From: Chloroflexota bacterium
GTDB taxonomy: Bacteria > Chloroflexota > Dehalococcoidia > JACVQG01
Direction of reading: 5' to 3'
NCBI GenBank assembly: GCA_016210545.1
Contig: JACQTY010000166.1
Span: forward strand, 1-50,169
DNA length: 50,169 bases
Positions 23,069 through 32,023 of this stretch are shown here, piece after piece (within the stretch, counting starts at the first letter, position 1; every line of letters begins with the position of its first letter). A program made the translations under genes and the position numbers. The notes below the pieces were generated by a model that saw nothing but the letters and a program-made list of their open reading frames with translations, was not told where the DNA came from and ran no database searches.

Positions 23069-25687
23069 TTACCCCTTCCCCTCCGCCTTCTTCTTCAGTT
23101 CGTACAGCCTGGTCAGGGCCTCCAGGGGCGTCAGCGAATCGATGTCCAGTCTGGCCAGCTCGTCTTCTACCTGAGAGCGGGCAGGCAGCAGCGGCAACTG
23201 CTCCACCGGCGCCTTCCGCCCAACCCGTTCAACTCTGCCGACTCTATGGACCGCAGAAGCCCCGCGGACCTGGCCGCTCTCCAACTCCGAGAGTATCTCC
23301 TGCGCCCGGTGGATCACCGCCCGCGGCAGTCCGGCCAGTTGCGCCACATGGATGCCGTAGCTCTTGTCGGCGCCGCCGGGAACGATCTTGCGCAGGAAGA
23401 CGACCTTGCCCCCTTCCTCCACCACCCCTACATTGAAGTTCTTCACCCGCGGCAGGAAGGCCGCCAGGTCTACAAGCTCATGGTAGTGGGTGGCGAAGAG
23501 GGTCTTGGCCCCGAGCTTAGGGTGGTTGTGGATGTACTCGGCCACGGCCCGGGCGATGGATATGCCATCATAGGTGCTGGTACCGCGGCCAATCTCGTCG
23601 AGGATAATGAGCGACCTTGATGTAGCGTTGTTCAGGATGTTGGCCGTCTCGGTCATCTCCACCATGAATGTGGACTGCCCGGCCGCCAGGTCATCCATGA
23701 GGCCGACGCGGGTGAAGATGCGGTCCACCAGCCCCATGGCCGCCGACTCCGCCGGCACAAAACTGCCGATCTGGGCCATGAGCACAATGAGGGCCACCTG
23801 TCGCAGATAGGTGGATTTCCCCGACATATTCGGTCCGGTAAGGACGATAAGCTGCGACTCCTGGTTGGAGAGCAGGGTGTCATTGGGGACAAACTCTTGC
23901 ACGGTACACTCGACCACCGGATGGCGCCCTCCCCGGACATCTATCCTGTCGCCGTTGTCCAGCCGGGGCCGGACATAGTTCTGTCTTACGGCCACCTCGG
24001 CCAGCGCAGCCAGCACGTCCAGTTGCGCCAGAGCCTCGCCAAGCGCCAGCAGCCGCTCGCCGCCGGCCCCCACCTGCTGGCACACCTGGCGAAAGAGCGT
24101 TCCCTCCAGATCCTCGATCCTCTCCTGGGCGTGGAGCACCTGGGTCTCATACTCCTTGAGCTCCGGCGTGAAGAATCGCTCGGCATTGCTCAGGGTCTGC
24201 TTCCGAATATAGTGGGACGGCGCCTGGTCGATGTTAGGCTTAGACACCTCGATGTAGTAGCCGAAGACCTGGTTGTAGCCCACCTTCAGCGACCTGATAC
24301 CCGTCTTCTCCCGCTCCTGACGCTCCAGGTCGGCCAGGAACTGTCTGGCATTTTGTGAGAGAGAACGGAGGCCATCCAGTTCCGGAGAGAAGCCGGGCCG
24401 GATGACATGGCCCTCCGAGGGATCGTCGTCGATGGCCTGGGCAATCAAGGCTGCCACCTCGGGACATGGCTTGATCTGGCCGGAAACCCATTCCAAACCA
24501 CGCCGCGCTGAGCCTGTCGAAGCGAGGTTGTTCTCCAATTCAGCCTTAATCTGTGGCACTCTCTCCAGGCTGCGCCGGAGGCTGACCACCTCCCGCGGCA
24601 GGGCCAGACCGGAGCGGACCCGGTTGGCCACGCGCTCCAGGTCGGTGATCTCTCCCAGATGCTGGACCAACCTCCCCCGGGCGATGGTGTTGTCGTGAAG
24701 CCACTCCACCCCGTCCAGCCGGCGCTCCAGGCCAGCCAGGTCCAGTAACGGCTGGCCGAGCCACTTCTTCAAAAGACGGCCCCCCATAGCTGTCTTTGTC
24801 AGGTCGAGGACCGCTAGCAGCGCCCCGCCCGCCCCCAGCCTGCCACCCTGGAAAAGCTCCAGGTGACGCCGCACCGGACCATCGAGGAACATGAAGGACT
24901 GCGTGGAGTAGGTGGACAAACGGTTGATCTGGCCCAGCGACCCCTTCTGCGTCTCCTGAAGATAGTGGACTATGGCCCCGGCGGCCCGTATGGCCAGGGG
25001 CAGCCCGGCGCAGCCGTAGCCTTCCAGGGTAGCCGCCTCGAAGTGCCTGAGGAGCAGGTCGCGGGCCGTCTCCAGGTCGAACCAGATGTCGTCGAGGTTG
25101 GTCAGGGGGGCGGTTGGGCTGCCGTTGGCGCCGGTCAGGCTTTGGACCAGATCCCGGGAGGCCAGGACCTCCGAGGGGCGCAGCCGTTCCAGTTCAGACA
25201 GGAGCTTGTCCCTGGGGAGCTGGGTAGCAGCGAACTCGCTGGTGGTGATGTCGGCGTAGGCAATGCCCGCTGCGTCCCCGTCCACCACCACCGAGGCCAG
25301 GTAGTTGTTGGCCTTGCCCTCCAGGAGTCCCGGGTCTACCACGGTGCCGGGGGTGACCACCCTCACCACATCCCGCGGCACAATGCCCTTCACCGAGCCG
25401 GGGGACACCAGTTGCTCGCAGATGGCCACCTTATAACCCCGCCCTACCAGCCGGCCCAGGTAATTGTCCAGGGCATGGTAGGGAATGCCGGCCATGGGCA
25501 CCCGCTGCCCCTTGCCCATCCCCCGGCCGGTGAGGACGATCTCCAGTTCTTTGGACACAAGCTTAGCATCCTCGTCGAACGTCTCATAGAAATCACCGAG
25601 CCTGAAGAGGACGATGGTATCGGGGTAGCTCCGCTTCACCTGGAGGTATTGGCGGCGGATGGGGGTGATGTTGTCTTCTGTCGACAT
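23069..25687 (-). CDS. mutS: DNA mismatch repair protein MutS
   Basis: Recognises mismatches and recruits MutL. The N-terminal mismatch-binding domain has LFRLGDFYETFDEDAKLVS (the Phe-x-Glu that probes the mismatch is F-Y-E) and VPMAGIPYHAL. The ATPase domain holds Walker A TGPNMSGKSTYLRQ, then FTRVGLMDDLAAGQSTFMVEM, Walker B LIILDEIGRGTSTYDG and the FATHYHEL switch. The C-terminus carries a helix-turn-helix dimer region and ends LTPLEALTRLYELKKKA. Near residues 387-395 the sequence LASTGSARRG is encoded by a dispersed repeat (24501-24524) inserted in frame between core helices. ATG 25687 is preferred over an upstream in-frame Met at 25759 because TAAAAT lies 10 bases ahead and MutS proteins usually begin near here. 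Confidence 0.97.
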   Translation of the reverse strand: MSTEDNITPIRRQYLQVKRSYPDTIVLFRLGDFYETFDEDAKLVSKELEIVLTGRGMGKGQRVPMAGIPYHALDNYLGRLVGRGYKVAICEQLVSPGSVKGIVPRDVVRVVTPGTVVDPGLLEGKANNYLASVVVDGDAAGIAYADITTSEFAATQLPRDKLLSELERLRPSEVLASRDLVQSLTGANGSPTAPLTNLDDIWFDLETARDLLLRHFEAATLEGYGCAGLPLAIRAAGAIVHYLQETQKGSLGQINRLSTYSTQSFMFLDGPVRRHLELFQGGRLGAGGALLAVLDLTKTAMGGRLLKKWLGQPLLDLAGLERRLDGVEWLHDNTIARGRLVQHLGEITDLERVANRVRSGLALPREVVSLRRSLERVPQIKAELENNLASTGSARRGLEWVSGQIKPCPEVAALIAQAIDDDPSEGHVIRPGFSPELDGLRSLSQNARQFLADLERQEREKTGIRSLKVGYNQVFGYYIEVSKPNIDQAPSHYIRKQTLSNAERFFTPELKEYETQVLHAQERIEDLEGTLFRQVCQQVGAGGERLLALGEALAQLDVLAALAEVAVRQNYVRPRLDNGDRIDVRGGRHPVVECTVQEFVPNDTLLSNQESQLIVLTGPNMSGKSTYLRQVALIVLMAQIGSFVPAESAAMGLVDRIFTRVGLMDDLAAGQSTFMVEMTETANILNNATSRSLIILDEIGRGTSTYDGISIARAVAEYIHNHPKLGAKTLFATHYHELVDLAAFLPRVKNFNVGVVEEGGKVVFLRKIVPGGADKSYGIHVAQLAGLPRAVIHRAQEILSELESGQVRGASAVHRVGRVERVGRKAPVEQLPLLPARSQVEDELARLDIDSLTPLEALTRLYELKKKAEGKG
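24501..24524. repeat. Dispersed CGCCGCGCTGA repeat inside mutS
   Basis: CGCCGCGCTGAGCCTGTCGA and four more bases, within the coding sequence, read in frame on the minus strand. Related copies lie at 17398-17470, 23045-23068 and 48955-48991. Confidence 0.75.
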
Positions 25688-25697
25688 CTTAGAGCCT

Positions 25698-25703
25698 ATT
25701 TTA
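25698..25703 (-). promoter_or_regulatory. -10 box of mutS
   Basis: TAAAAT on the minus strand, 10 bases before the chosen ATG; transcription would start about 3-4 bases before the start codon. No clear -35. Confidence 0.4.
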
Positions 25704-26123
25704 GCAGAACCGGGGCGCTGCGGTGAGGTCAAATTGGGTGCAGGCACCATTGACCGCAATAGTTTCCCATTTCATACTGTGGGCAGTTGATCCTGAATCA
25801 CGATCTCTAAACAGGTCCGAATGACCTGAGTCGAGGCCCTAAAGGTAGAGAATCGTTTATGCACGCTTGCGCCGGGCGCAGCGAAGCATAAAGTAGCCTG
25901 GCGCTGTCATTCTGATGGAGTCCCGACGTGTCGGGACGACTGAAGGATCTGGGGCGGAGTAATCCCCGAGCATCCCCAGACCCTTCGTCCCGATGCATCG
26001 GAACTCAGGCTGACAAGAAGCGGCTATTTTCGGGGGAGGGGCTGTCGGGTCATGCGGCCTGTATCTTGTTTGAGATTTGGGGCCCGGGATTTGGAATCTT
26101 CTGCCCGGAAAGGATCCAGAGTT
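25704..26123. other. Gene-free region with palindromes
   Basis: Holds the perfect palindrome GTCCCGAC-GT-GTCGGGAC (25920-25937) and a TCCCGATGCATCGGA element near 25988. No gene seen. Confidence 0.5.
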
Positions 26124-27002
26124 GTGAGTAAGCCGTCGCGCCTTGTCCTTCCTTTGGGCCTTGCTGTGGCACTGGTCGTCGCCGCGCCCGGCTGCTCCGA
26201 CTTCGACGCCCTGCCCGGCGCACCCTCCGACCTGCAGACACAGGGCTTCGACATGTTCAAGAAAAGCACCTTCAAGGAGAAGGCCGACGAGTTCAATGCG
26301 AGATATACGAGTACGCTGGATGACCTTCTCGCCTACCAGGAGAATGCTGACCTGGACAAGATCGAGGCAAAGCGAGAGGAACTGGTGTCAGAAGCCAATG
26401 CCCTGGTAGCCAAGCTGCAGGCCGCGGCCGAGGGGCTGCAGGTGAGCCTTGATCGGTCGACCCAACAGGCGGCAGCAAACCAGCCCGGCGCGCAGACCAG
26501 GGGCACAGACATGGCCTTCCGGAATGCCCTTCAACAGAAAGCCGACGAGTTCTATTCGCAGTATACGGCCGTGGTGGACGATATGCTGGAGTACGAGAAG
26601 GACGGAGACCTCCAGAAGCTGGAAAGAAAACGACAACAGCTTATATCTCAGGCCGACGCCCTTAAATCGAAACTAATAGAGCTGGCAAACAGGCTCCAGC
26701 CGAGGAAGGACAACCCCCCCACGGAGGAGACCACCGGGATCAAGATAGCTGGCATCGACCCTCTGGATAGAAAGGCAGCCGAGGACAAGGCCGAGGAGTT
26801 CTACACAAGATACGCGGCCACAATCGACGACATGCTGTCCTTCCAGGAGCAGCCGGATTACAGGAAGGCCGAGGAGAAAGGCCAGCTACTGGCGACCGAG
26901 GCAAATACACTGGCCTCCAAATTTCGCGAGACGGCTACCAGGCTCCAGGCTACCCTGGACAGACTGAGAAGGCAGGGATTTGGGCCAGGCAGGCAGCAGT
27001 GA
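26124..27002 (+). CDS. Lipoprotein with three coiled-coil repeats (paralog 1)
   Basis: A 292-residue exported protein, not recognised. A signal peptide (RLVLPLGLAVALVVAAPGC) ends in a lipobox-like APGC, so it is probably lipid-anchored. Three repeats of about 60 residues follow, each with the pattern 'kADEFy.rYt..vDDml.yqe..d..k.E.krq.L..eA..L..k..e.A.rLq': residues near 52-112, 133-195 and 217-280. Each unit is likely a helical hairpin, giving a three-unit helical rod, joined by short Pro/Gly linkers. Start at GTG 26124. The next gene encodes a paralog with the same three-repeat plan, and their ends overlap by a few bases or sit adjacent, so they are one operon. Function unknown, probably envelope structural. 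Confidence 0.8.
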   Translation: MSKPSRLVLPLGLAVALVVAAPGCSDFDALPGAPSDLQTQGFDMFKKSTFKEKADEFNARYTSTLDDLLAYQENADLDKIEAKREELVSEANALVAKLQAAAEGLQVSLDRSTQQAAANQPGAQTRGTDMAFRNALQQKADEFYSQYTAVVDDMLEYEKDGDLQKLERKRQQLISQADALKSKLIELANRLQPRKDNPPTEETTGIKIAGIDPLDRKAAEDKAEEFYTRYAATIDDMLSFQEQPDYRKAEEKGQLLATEANTLASKFRETATRLQATLDRLRRQGFGPGRQQ

Positions 27003-27088
27003 ACCTGGCGGGGGGCGTGTCTGTGGCGCAACCTGGCGACACCGGATATGTGGGCGGAACGAGGTGCAAGGGACGGCGGAGTAACCAG

Positions 27089-28018
27089 ATGGAACATGTG
27101 TCCAGGCCAGACCGGCGGGTCCGAGGCCGGCCAGTCTACTTCATACTGCTGACAGCCCTGCTGTTGGCCTTACCGGCCGGCATCGCCGGTTGTTCCCTTT
27201 TTTCGGGCGAGCTCGCCGGCGCGGACGAGTCCGATACACCAGGTCTGGAAACCCTCACCCGCAAGGCCCTCCAGGAGAAGGCCGATGAGTTTCAGGTCAG
27301 ATACCGGGGACTGCTGGACGACATAGCTTCGTACCAGAAGGACCCCGACCACAAGAGGGCCGAGGGGCAACGTCAGAAGCTCATTATCGAGGCCAACTCC
27401 CTTGCGTCCGGTTTTCACGAACTGGCCGATGCGCTGCAGTTGAAACTCGAACAGCCGGCGCCCGATGGGGCCGGCAGCGCTCCCCCATCGGAGATCGGTG
27501 GCATCGACATACTGAATAGGAAAGCCTACGAGGCGCAGGCCGACGAACTCCGCCGGAGATACACCGGGATCGTCGATGACCTCAAGTCCTACGAAAAGGA
27601 CCCCAACTACCAGAAGGCCGAGGAGAAACGGCAACAACTCATTTCAGAGGCCCGCGCCCTGGCCGCCGGTTTCAAGCAACTGGCTGACAGCCTCGATCCC
27701 AGGCGAGTCAGGTCTGGGACCCCTGAGGACTTCCCCGCCGAACTCGGCGCGCAGACCCTCGGCATAGACATATTCGACAAGAAGGCCGTGCTGGCCAGGG
27801 CCGATGAGTTCTATTCCAAATACACGGGGGCAGTGGAAGACATTTCATCTTATCAGAGCAATGCCGACTACAAGAGGGCCGAGGAACAGCGGAGGAACAT
27901 GGTGGCCCAGGCCGACTCCCTGGCCTCGTCGTTCTACGACCTGGCCAACAGGCTCTTGAAAGTGCTGGGTAAACTTGTCCCCGGTATTGAGGAGGTAGGC
28001 AAGCTGCCACCACGGTAA
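27089..28018 (+). CDS. Lipoprotein with three coiled-coil repeats (paralog 2)
   Basis: A 309-residue protein, paralog of the preceding gene. A basic N-terminus and hydrophobic stretch (FILLTALLLALPAGIAGC) end in a good lipobox GIAGC. Three repeats follow: KALQEKADEFQVRYRGLLDD, KAYEAQADELRRRYTGIVDD and KAVLARADEFYSKYTGAVED begin the units, and each closes with 'A..LASgF.eLAd.L'. Linkers contain the repeated phrase GIDI(L/F). ATG 27089 is chosen; the longer frame from 26999 starts inside the previous gene's stop region and lacks a signal-like start. Units in the two proteins are more alike than expected by chance, so the pair arose by gene duplication after the internal triplication. Confidence 0.8.
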   Translation: MEHVSRPDRRVRGRPVYFILLTALLLALPAGIAGCSLFSGELAGADESDTPGLETLTRKALQEKADEFQVRYRGLLDDIASYQKDPDHKRAEGQRQKLIIEANSLASGFHELADALQLKLEQPAPDGAGSAPPSEIGGIDILNRKAYEAQADELRRRYTGIVDDLKSYEKDPNYQKAEEKRQQLISEARALAAGFKQLADSLDPRRVRSGTPEDFPAELGAQTLGIDIFDKKAVLARADEFYSKYTGAVEDISSYQSNADYKRAEEQRRNMVAQADSLASSFYDLANRLLKVLGKLVPGIEEVGKLPPR

Positions 28019-28063
28019 GCAACTCTTCGGGCGGCAGACCGCTATTCTTTTTTCCCAGGGGTA

Positions 28064-28092
28064 TTGCAATTTGCCTGGGAGTGGTTTATAGT
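28064..28092 (+). promoter_or_regulatory. Promoter of the zinc-ribbon protein gene
   Basis: TTGCAA (28064-28069), 17-base spacer and TATAGT (28087-28092). The start near 28099 gives an untranslated leader of about 140 bases. Confidence 0.55.
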
Positions 28093-28239
28093 AGGTTCGG
28101 TAGAGCCGATTTCGATGCCAGCTCCGTTATCCAAATGGCGAGGTGTGAGAACCTCAACTCAGGTTAAGGGTCTTGAGCCTCAGGGGACTGCACAGAAACC
28201 AGGCAAGCCAATTAACAGGAAAGGAGGTGCAGAATCCCT

Positions 28240-28539
28240 ATGGCCGACAAGAACTTAACGTGTCGCGACTGTGGCAAGACCTTCGTGTTCACTACTGGTG
28301 AGCAGGAGTTCTATCAGAGCCGTGGGCTCATGAACGAGCCCACCCGCTGTCCGGAGTGTAGAGCTTCGAAGAGGCAGGAGCGTTCCAGAGGTGGCTACGG
28401 CGGCGGAGGCACCCGTGAGATGTTCACGGTGACCTGCGCAGCGTGTGGCAAGGAGACGCAAGTCCCCTTCCAGCCCCGACAGGATCGCCCAGTCTATTGC
28501 AGCGACTGCTACAGCAAGACGAAACCAGCCAGGCGCTAA
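28240..28539 (+). CDS. Two-domain zinc-ribbon protein (zf-trcl plus CxxC-x17-CxxC)
   Basis: A 99-residue cytoplasmic protein. The N-terminal half (LTCRDCGKTFVFTTGEQEFY, then RCPECRASKRQE) is a probable treble-clef zinc ribbon. After a Gly/Arg linker (RSRGGYGGGGT) comes VTCAACGKETQVPF...YCSDCYSK, in which the two CxxC pairs are exactly 17 residues apart, matching the CxxC-x17-CxxC domain. Such proteins are common and often highly expressed in Chloroflexota and other anaerobes; a nucleic-acid-binding role is suspected from the RGG-like linker but not shown. AAAGGAGGT lies 12 bases before the ATG. A perfect terminator follows the gene. Confidence 0.88.
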   Translation: MADKNLTCRDCGKTFVFTTGEQEFYQSRGLMNEPTRCPECRASKRQERSRGGYGGGGTREMFTVTCAACGKETQVPFQPRQDRPVYCSDCYSKTKPARR

Positions 28540-28617
28540 ATGGGCCTTCGGTAGCACTGGCGACTAAATGAAATTATCGTCAGTTAGCTCAGTGAAGTAA
28601 GCTCAATTGGTGACCCG

Positions 28618-28656
28618 AAAGGGGCCGCCCCGGTGTGATACCGGGGCGGCCCCTTT
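28618..28656 (+). terminator. Perfect 17-bp hairpin terminator
   Basis: AAAGGGGCCGCCCCGGT pairs completely with ACCGGGGCGGCCCCTTT around a GTGAT loop and is followed by ATTTTA. It lies about 80 bases after the zinc-ribbon gene. Confidence 0.88.
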
Positions 28657-29453
28657 ATTTTACCCGCGTGCCGTCGTCGCCATAGGAACCTCACGGGCGG
28701 TTCGCGAATCGCCCTCACGACGGCTCGAAACAACCTCTTTGCCAGCTAGCGTCTCGACTGGACATTAACTTACGGTGTATCAACGTCTTGGGTCTGGACT
28801 CTTGCGCGATGGAGAAAACCCCAACCCCCTTTACGTAAAGGGGGCGCCGAAGGTCGGCGTTGCGGACCCTCGCTGGCGGAGCGGGGGATCTTGTACACTG
28901 GATTCCCGCTTCCGCGGGAATGGGGAAATAGCTGTTTTCGGGTGAACCGTTCATGCCCGCTTGCGCTGAGCGCCGCGAAGGATGAAAATAGCCCGCCCGC
29001 GGCCCGTAGTCGCCCAATTCATTGGGCAGACCCTGCCCCGACCTGTCGGGGCAACTACATTTTCACGGGGCTATTTTCGGGAGAACTTCCATCCCGACCA
29101 GTCGGGACAACGCAGATATGAAAATGGCTGCCACCGTCATTTCGAGTCCCGAATCGGCTGGGGGGCATCCCGGTAGGGTGGGACGAAGTCCCGAAGCACC
29201 GGGACTCCTGGATGAACGGTTGGCGCTAACGTCATGAGATTGCTTCGCGGAGTTTTACCCTGTCCGAGTAAAACATCGGACTCCGTGCGCGGAGAGCAAC
29301 GCGAAGGGCTCGCAATGACAACAAGGTCTATTTTCGGGAATCCCTCAGTTCCTGCTTGTCAGGCCGGGAATGTCGCCACGTCGGTAGGCGCCATATTGCC
29401 ATCATGTAAAGACATGTCAGGACACTGGGTCCGACCGTTTTGGTAACCCCGCC
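28657..29453. other. About 800 bases without a gene, rich in repeats
   Basis: Contains the perfect CCCCCTTTACGTAAAGGGGG element (28825-28844), the TCCCGAC-GTCGGGA palindrome at 29092-29107, a CCCGACCTGTCGGGG copy at 29037-29051, and a GATTGCTTCGCGGAG...CAATGACA type dispersed element at about 29240-29325. The small frames here translate repeat sequence only. Confidence 0.55.
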
Positions 29454-29482
29454 TTGACTGCCCTCTTTCCCCAAGCTATGCT
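29454..29482 (+). promoter_or_regulatory. Promoter of the alpha/beta hydrolase gene, leaderless arrangement
   Basis: TTGACT (29454-29459), 17-base spacer and TATGCT (29477-29482). The ATG starts six bases after the -10 box, so the transcript should begin at the start codon. Confidence 0.65.
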
Positions 29483-29488
29483 AGGCGC

Positions 29489-30256
29489 ATGAGCGCTGAG
29501 CAAGTCACCTTACATGTTGACGGCCTCGCCATCGCCGGAGAGATCCATCTTCCCGTATCTGAGCATTCCACTTCCCACTTCCCATGTCTCATCCTGTGCC
29601 ACGGCATACCGGCCGGCCCCTACGACCCTTCGGACAGGAGCTACGCACAATTGGCGGAAAGGACAACGGGGCTGGGCTTCGCCGTCTTCATCTTCAACTT
29701 CCGCGGCGCCGGCCTCTCCCAGGGCAACTTCGATATCCTGGGCTGGGCGCACGACCTCCACGCCGCCATCGACTACGTGCATGAGCGCGAGGAGATAGAC
29801 AGGAGACTGCTCTTTGTCCTCGGCTCCAGCGCCGGCGCCGCCGTCTCGGTCTACGTTGCCGCCCACGATCCACGGGTGTCTGCGCTGGCCTGCCTGGCCT
29901 GCCCCGCCCGGTTCGGGGTAGAGAAAGGCGACGCCAACCGGCTCCTGGACCAGTCGCGGCGGGTCGGCATTATCAAGGACCCGGCCTTCCCGCCATCGGT
30001 AGAGGAATGGAGGGCCAACTTCCGAGAGGTCAGCCCTATCCGCTGGATCGATAGGGTGTCGCCGCGGCCGCTATTGCTCATCCACGGGGAGCAGGATGAG
30101 CTCATCCCGGTGGGCCAAGCAAGCGCCCTGTTCGACAAGGCAAAGGACCCTAAAGAACTGGTGCTTCTGCCGGGGCTGGGCCACCGGCTGCGTCGGGAGG
30201 AGAAGCCGATGCAGGTAGCGCTGGAACGGTTCCGAAGACTCTCCTCTACCACGTAG
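29489..30256 (+). CDS. Alpha/beta hydrolase
   Basis: A 255-residue cytoplasmic hydrolase, probably an esterase or acyl-peptidase type. The oxyanion strand reads CLILCHGIPAGPYDP; the nucleophile is Ser in LGSSAGAAVS; the acid is Asp in IHGEQDELIP; the catalytic His is in LPGLGHRLR. The cap region is small. Substrate unknown. The next gene (TfoX-like) follows 74 bases later on the same strand with its own ribosome site. The promoter directly abuts the ATG. Confidence 0.9.
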   Translation: MSAEQVTLHVDGLAIAGEIHLPVSEHSTSHFPCLILCHGIPAGPYDPSDRSYAQLAERTTGLGFAVFIFNFRGAGLSQGNFDILGWAHDLHAAIDYVHEREEIDRRLLFVLGSSAGAAVSVYVAAHDPRVSALACLACPARFGVEKGDANRLLDQSRRVGIIKDPAFPPSVEEWRANFREVSPIRWIDRVSPRPLLLIHGEQDELIPVGQASALFDKAKDPKELVLLPGLGHRLRREEKPMQVALERFRRLSSTT

Positions 30257-30330
30257 GGGACAATGGGGGCGCGCTGAGGTGAGCCGGCTTTGGCGCGGCA
30301 GTTCAGGGCCGGCAAAGGAGGCGCTAACAA

Positions 30331-30732
30331 ATGGAATGGGAAAAGGCTTCCCCGGAGCTGAGCCGACTGCTCGATGCCGCCACGAAACCGTTTGCCTGCC
30401 AGAAGAAGACCATGTTCGGAGCGCCGGTCTACGTCGTCGGCGGCAACATGTTCGCCGGGGTCCACGCCGATAGCATCTTCATCCGCCTGTCTGAGCCTGA
30501 CAGGAAAGAGATTGCCGCGTTGCACGCCACGTCCCCCTTTGAACCGGTGAAGGGGCATGTTATGAAAGAGTATGTCAGCCTAACCCAGGCTGTCTATCGG
30601 GATGAGAAGGCTATGCAGGCGTGGCTGGAACGCGCCTTCGAGTTTGCCCGGGCCCTTCCCCCCAAAGAGCCAAAACGCCGGCCCTCCAAAGCCGCGCCAG
30701 GCGAGATAGAGGACCACGAAGCTGAGAGCTAA
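30331..30732 (+). CDS. TfoX/Sxy N-terminal domain family protein
   Basis: A 133-residue protein like the TfoX N-terminal domain: KKTMFGAPVYVVGGNMFAGVHADSIFIRLSE, then EPVKGHVMKEYVSL and a C-terminal helix (MQAWLERAFEFARAL). In gamma-proteobacteria TfoX/Sxy regulates competence, but the short stand-alone domain is widespread and of unknown role, so no competence function should be assumed. The C-terminal 30 residues are Lys/Arg/Pro-rich. AAAGGAGG lies eight bases before the ATG. Confidence 0.85.
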   Translation: MEWEKASPELSRLLDAATKPFACQKKTMFGAPVYVVGGNMFAGVHADSIFIRLSEPDRKEIAALHATSPFEPVKGHVMKEYVSLTQAVYRDEKAMQAWLERAFEFARALPPKEPKRRPSKAAPGEIEDHEAES

Positions 30733-31358
30733 CTGACTATCCCCTTCAGGTCTCTCCCCAGACACACTGCTCCACGACCGAGCCTATCCGTCGCCTTCCC
30801 TCACCGGTCCCCTCCCACCGTAGGGGTCGTCATGTCCCCCCTCACCGCGCCCCGGAGAATGAAAACATCAAGCACGGCGCTTTGCACGGGGACGGCGTAA
30901 CTCCCACTCCCCTCTTCAAGAACAGCGCTCTTCATTCGCCCTCAGCCGGCGAGGCTGACATTCGGGCTATGTCACCGGGGACGCATCGCATCCTATTCCT
31001 CTCCGGGCCTGCATCGGCCATCCGGTCATCGCCAGATCTCTTCGGTAACGTTACTTCCCGACGGATGCCACGCGCTGAGACGACAAGAAATGTGCCATTT
31101 GGCCTATTTACAGGCCCAGTATGCAACGGTATAGTAGTGGTTGCGTATCCTATTACTAGCGTTAATTTCTGTTAAGAACTGTATAGGCATCGTTAATACT
31201 CCGTATAAACTCCTGAGGCGGTCCAGGCCGGCTTTATCAACGTGTCGACGGGCGCCTTTCCACACAAAAGGGGGTGAGAGCGCGGAACCAAAATACGGGC
31301 ATTACCCACACCTGCATCCCAGGAGAGCCAACTCAGATCTACAAGAAAGGAAAAATCG
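30733..31358. other. 626 bases without a recognised gene
   Basis: Upstream part is GC-rich spacer; 31129-31210 is distinctly AT-rich and could hold the promoter of the secreted protein gene, but no clean -35/-10 pair was found. The frame at 30882-31175 has no family features. Confidence 0.4.
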
Positions 31359-31994
31359 TTGAAAACCAAACTATTCGTGATAGCTCTAGCCGTCATGCTG
31401 TTGGCAGCAGGGACGGGCGGCGACCTGGCTTCCGCGACGGGCAACGGCGCCCCCAGCGGCGAGCACTATAACCTGAACATCATCGGCGTGCCCAAAGCAA
31501 AGACCGCAGACATGACCAACGACGACGGTCACAGGATCTTTGTGGCCCTGGGGAACAAGACAGGCGATCCGGTCAACACCAAGATAGCTCTGTCCCAGAG
31601 CACAGATGGCACATTCCGTGTGCTGGATGCTAACGGGACCGACGGCAAGGCGGCCTTCCAACTGCCAGCGCCAGGCTCCTACACTATCTGGGCGCGGCCC
31701 CTCGGCCAGCCTGGCGGCCAGGCCAAGGTGACCACCTGCGCCATAGACCCTGTTACCGGCGAGGAAGTATGCTCCACCTCGTTTGAGGTATTTGTCCGCG
31801 GCGCCGGCCAGTCCAAATTCACCGACGTCACCACGAACCTGACCTTCATCGTGTTGGACCCGTCCCTGACCGAGCTAATCACGGCTTGCGACGGCGCCAC
31901 CGTCAGCCTCTTCAGCCCCTGCCTGCAAGGCTATTTCTGGAACTACGCCAACAACGGCCTGAAGCTGCTGCAACTGCGGTTCTACCCCAACTAG
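31359..31994 (+). CDS. Conserved secreted protein, function unknown
   Basis: A 211-residue exported protein. It starts at TTG (31359), after AAAGGA, with a short signal peptide (KTKLFVIALAVMLLAAGTGGDLASA). The mature part has the phrases HYNLNIIGVPKAKTADMTNDDGHRIFV, then FRVLDANGTDGKAAFQLPAPGSYTIWARPLG and, at the end, LQGYFWNYANNGLKLLQLRFYP. I recall similar proteins annotated only as hypothetical in several environmental bacteria; no activity is known to me. Beta-sandwich-like composition with two Cys pairs. Transcribed alone and followed by an inverted repeat at 32024-32055. Confidence 0.75.
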   Translation: MKTKLFVIALAVMLLAAGTGGDLASATGNGAPSGEHYNLNIIGVPKAKTADMTNDDGHRIFVALGNKTGDPVNTKIALSQSTDGTFRVLDANGTDGKAAFQLPAPGSYTIWARPLGQPGGQAKVTTCAIDPVTGEEVCSTSFEVFVRGAGQSKFTDVTTNLTFIVLDPSLTELITACDGATVSLFSPCLQGYFWNYANNGLKLLQLRFYPN

Positions 31995-32023
31995 GGTAAC
32001 CCTCACGGCAGCACTGAATGCGC

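Noticed and set aside
26124-28018. Repeated units suggesting a CRISPR-like or tandem DNA array
   Set aside because: The repetition is at protein level (three helical units in each lipoprotein), with diverged DNA and no spacers.
29234-29446. 70-residue plus-strand ORF
   Set aside because: Translation of a dispersed repeat (GATTGCTTCGCGGAG type), not a gene.
30331-30732. Competence regulator role for the TfoX-like protein
   Set aside because: Only the short N-terminal domain is present and no competence genes are nearby.
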